Below are positions 6,047-7,531 of a stretch of 7,531 nt of DNA, in pieces. Source of the stretch: Bacteroidota bacterium (GTDB taxonomy: Bacteria > Bacteroidota > Kryptoniia > Kryptoniales > JAKASW01); NCBI GenBank assembly GCA_021785235.1, contig JAJYGB010000442.1, positions 543 to 8,073 on the forward strand, read 5' to 3'. Made by a program: the position numbers and the translations under genes. The notes beneath the pieces are model-generated. The model made no database searches. It had not been told where the DNA came from and saw only the letters and a list, made by a program, of their open reading frames with translations. The first letter of the stretch is position 1. Each line of letters begins with the position of its first letter.

Positions 6047-7063
6047 TTAAACTTTGATTACGACCTTGCCTGTAGTCTTGCCACCTTGAAAAGCGTTGAT
6101 CGCATCCTTCAGTTCATCGAAGGTAAATACCGATCCTACAAACGGCTTCTTGAGTTTGAGCGCCTGTATCTCATCGACCATAGCCCTGAGCATATCGACT
6201 CTGTCGTAGAGCCAAATAAGATTGAATCCAAGAATGCTTTTGTTAGACTCGATGAGCGTAAGGGTATGATACCTCGGCATGGTTATATACTGCAGCGCAA
6301 GTTTCAAATAGTTTGGCCGCGTGCCCGGCGACGCGAACTGCGATAGGCCATATGCGACCATTCGCCCGGTAGTGGTGAGGAAATCGAAACTCTCTTTCTG
6401 CACTCTGCCGCCGACCGCGTCCATAACGATATCAAGTTGTTTGCCGTTTAATTTCCCGGCAAGCTGTTTCCTGAATTGCCCGTTCCGTACTATTACGTCG
6501 TCGTATCCCTCCGCTTTCAAGAGATCGACCTTCGAAGGATTTCCAACGGTCCCGATGGTGTATGCCGAGAATTTTTTCGCGATACGGTTGGCATAAATTC
6601 CCACGCCGCCCGCCGCGCTGTGAATTAATACTGTTTGGCCGGTTTTCAAACCGCCGAGCGGCACAAGCGCGTAGTACGCGGTGAGAGCCTGGACTATGAA
6701 CGATGCGCCCTCTTCAAATGTCCATCCCTCTGGAAGCGCCGTCACATACCGACGGTCAATATTCAAATGTGTCGTATATGAGCCGAACCTGACTGAGCCC
6801 ATTACTTTGTCGCCAACTTTTATATCGTCCACGGCGTTTCCAGCAGCCGAAACAATGCCGCTGAACTCCAATCCCGGTATGAAATCTTCTTTCGGCGCGG
6901 CCTTATACAGCCCGAATATCGTGAATACGTCGGCGAAGTTGAGGCCGATCGCTTTCACCTCGACCTGTACCTCATTGCCAATCGGATTCCCAATCTCTTC
7001 GTCAGTGAGTTTGAGATTGTTAAGAGAACCCACTTTCCTGATGCGATATGATCTTCTTTTCAT
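6047..7063 (-). CDS. Zinc-independent medium-chain dehydrogenase (quinone oxidoreductase / VAT-1-like)
   Basis: This is a cytoplasmic NAD(P)H-dependent oxidoreductase of the MDR superfamily, 338 residues. The GroES-like catalytic domain covers about residues 1-120 (IGLNFADVFTIFG at 39-51, FIPGLEFSGIV at 61-71, VGDKVMG). The Rossmann domain carries TVLIHSAAGGVG (144-155), the glycine-rich signature of the quinone oxidoreductase branch. The Cys/His zinc ligands of alcohol dehydrogenases are absent. The C-terminal segment (NKSILGFNLIWLYD, then ending in TTGKVVIKV) resembles the VAT-1/NADPH:quinone reductase subgroup. The true substrate, a quinone or an enone/enal, cannot be read from sequence. 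I chose the ATG at 7063 because GGGGAA lies 4 bases upstream; an in-frame ATG at 7084 would add MHALGNK but has only a weak GAAG. It is followed on the same strand, after 151 bp, by the acyltransferase, which has its own candidate promoter. Confidence 0.92.
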   Translation of the reverse strand: MKRRSYRIRKVGSLNNLKLTDEEIGNPIGNEVQVEVKAIGLNFADVFTIFGLYKAAPKEDFIPGLEFSGIVSAAGNAVDDIKVGDKVMGSVRFGSYTTHLNIDRRYVTALPEGWTFEEGASFIVQALTAYYALVPLGGLKTGQTVLIHSAAGGVGIYANRIAKKFSAYTIGTVGNPSKVDLLKAEGYDDVIVRNGQFRKQLAGKLNGKQLDIVMDAVGGRVQKESFDFLTTTGRMVAYGLSQFASPGTRPNYLKLALQYITMPRYHTLTLIESNKSILGFNLIWLYDRVDMLRAMVDEIQALKLKKPFVGSVFTFDELKDAINAFQGGKTTGKVVIKV

Positions 7064-7074
7064 CTTGTTCCCCA

Positions 7075-7084
7075 ATGCATGCAT
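7075..7084. repeat. Perfect 10-bp palindrome ATGCATGCAT
   Basis: The palindrome overlaps the alternative upstream ATG of the oxidoreductase, inside its probable 5' leader. It is simple in composition and may be chance. Confidence 0.3.
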
Positions 7085-7106
7085 CTTCGAACTAAATTAA
7101 CGGTAA

Positions 7107-7137
7107 CAAAGCTAATCGGACACAATTTCAATTCCAA
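7107..7137 (-). promoter_or_regulatory. Candidate Bacteroidota-type promoter of the oxidoreductase
   Basis: The minus strand reads TTG (7137-7135), a 20-base spacer, then TAGCTTTG (7114-7107). This is a full match to the TAnnTTTG -7 element of Bacteroidota housekeeping promoters. Transcription would start near 7103, giving a leader of about 40 bases to the ATG at 7063. Confidence 0.5.
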
Positions 7138-7212
7138 GTGATCCTCGCAATGACTTGTTTCCATGCTTGTTTTCCCGATCTGACGAGAAGACTCTCTCAA
7201 TGAAACTTAACT

Positions 7213-7231
7213 ATCCGCTTACCGTAAGGAT
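7213..7231. repeat. Bulged inverted repeat upstream of the DUF4097-like gene
   Basis: ATCC-GC-TTAC (7213-7222) pairs with GTAAGGAT (7224-7231). This makes 8 bp of pairing with a 2-base bulge around a single central C. It lies about 70 bp before the ATG at 7300, within the 236-bp divergent gap measured from 7063. A regulator site is possible. I saw no convincing promoter for the rightward gene in this gap. Confidence 0.35.
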
Positions 7232-7286
7232 GCTAATGTATGCGAATCGTTTAAGCGAACATCCGACGTAGTACAAATCACAAAGA

Positions 7287-7292
7287 AAGGAG
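7287..7292 (+). promoter_or_regulatory. Ribosome binding site of the right-edge gene
   Basis: AAGGAG lies 7 bases before the ATG at 7300, and no other in-frame start exists just upstream. This fixes the start. Confidence 0.75.
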
Positions 7293-7299
7293 AAAAGTC

Positions 7300-7531
7300 A
7301 TGAATGGAATGTTTCTCGCCATCCTGGCTCAGTCAATGCTCCTCTTCGGGACGCACGCGGGTTTCAATCAGCCCGGCGGCTCCGCGGTTTCATCCGAGTA
7401 TATGGAGAGGGTTAGCACAGAAATAGTACAGAAAAACATAAGTCTGAAGCCAGGTGGCTTGATACTTCTCGATACGGAGATTGGAAACATCTCCGTTGAG
7501 GAGTTTGACGGTCGCGATGTCAAGATTGAGC
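7300..7531 (+). CDS. Exported protein, probably DUF4097-type beta-strand repeat (partial, N-terminus only)
   Basis: Seventy-seven codons are visible before the right edge. Residues 4-17 are hydrophobic (MFLAILAQSMLLFG) and end near THA-G (cleavage after A20), which reads as a signal peptide. Its n-region (MNG) lacks the usual Lys or Arg. After a short linker, residues 48-77 (SLKPGGLILLDTEIGNISVEEF, then DGRDVKIE) show the pattern of a DUF4097/adhesin-like beta-strand repeat: a 'pGG-L-hydrophobic' strand, then 'G-N-I-S-V', then 'V-x-I'. Such proteins lie in the envelope and have no established enzymatic role. It is divergent from the oxidoreductase. With only the first repeat in view, the family call is moderate; that this is a real gene is well supported by the ribosome binding site and open frame. 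Confidence 0.7.
   Translation, partial: MNGMFLAILAQSMLLFGTHAGFNQPGGSAVSSEYMERVSTEIVQKNISLKPGGLILLDTEIGNISVEEFDGRDVKIE

Noticed and set aside
5741..6346. A 201-codon plus-strand open frame spanning the gap between the acyltransferase and the oxidoreductase
   Set aside because: Most of it is antisense to the two real genes, and there is no ribosome binding site or recognisable protein signature.
7101..7228. GGTAA near 7102 and TTACC near 7219 as long-range inverted arms
   Set aside because: The arms are 5 bp long and over 100 bp apart, which is expected by chance.

Overview
The window most likely comes from a member of the Bacteroidota–Chlorobiota–Ignavibacteriota group. This is inferred from three things: an ECF sigma / FecR / TonB-receptor cassette whose FecR ends in a DUF4974-like domain, a receptor carrying STN plus carboxypeptidase-regulatory-like N-terminal domains, and candidate promoters of the TTTG / TAnnTTTG type known from Bacteroidota. 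The base composition looks balanced and several genes have good Shine-Dalgarno sites. That fits the deeper branches (Ignavibacteria/Kryptonia-like) better than the low-GC Bacteroidia, but the species cannot be named.

Layout. Positions 1-3869 hold three minus-strand genes read right to left: an ECF sigma factor, a FecR-type membrane anti-sigma regulator, and the N-terminal 660 residues of a TonB-dependent receptor that runs off the left edge. Together they form a cell-surface signalling cassette. In the known model, a ligand binds the outer-membrane receptor, the receptor's periplasmic STN domain contacts the C-terminal part of FecR, and FecR then controls the sigma factor that transcribes the receptor genes. 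The ligand is not visible, because the receptor barrel and anything downstream lie outside the window.

Positions 4018-5040 (+) encode a short-chain dehydrogenase related to the SDR-type L-threonine 3-dehydrogenases. Convergent to it, on the minus strand, lies a PlsC-like acyltransferase (5098-5895) with a variant HX4E active-site motif. Next, also on the minus strand, comes a zinc-independent medium-chain dehydrogenase of the quinone oxidoreductase / VAT-1 type (6047-7063). At the right edge, divergent from it, a plus-strand gene begins at 7300. It encodes an exported protein that looks like the start of a DUF4097-type beta-strand repeat protein.

No RNA gene, insertion sequence, CRISPR array or clear rho-independent terminator was seen. 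Intergenic spaces are short (215 bp at most) and contain several small inverted repeats and two candidate promoters. The signalling cassette is the most coherent system here. It belongs to a known class, so its interest lies in the unknown ligand and in some details of its expression signals. The other four genes look like ordinary chromosomal genes with no obvious shared pathway.
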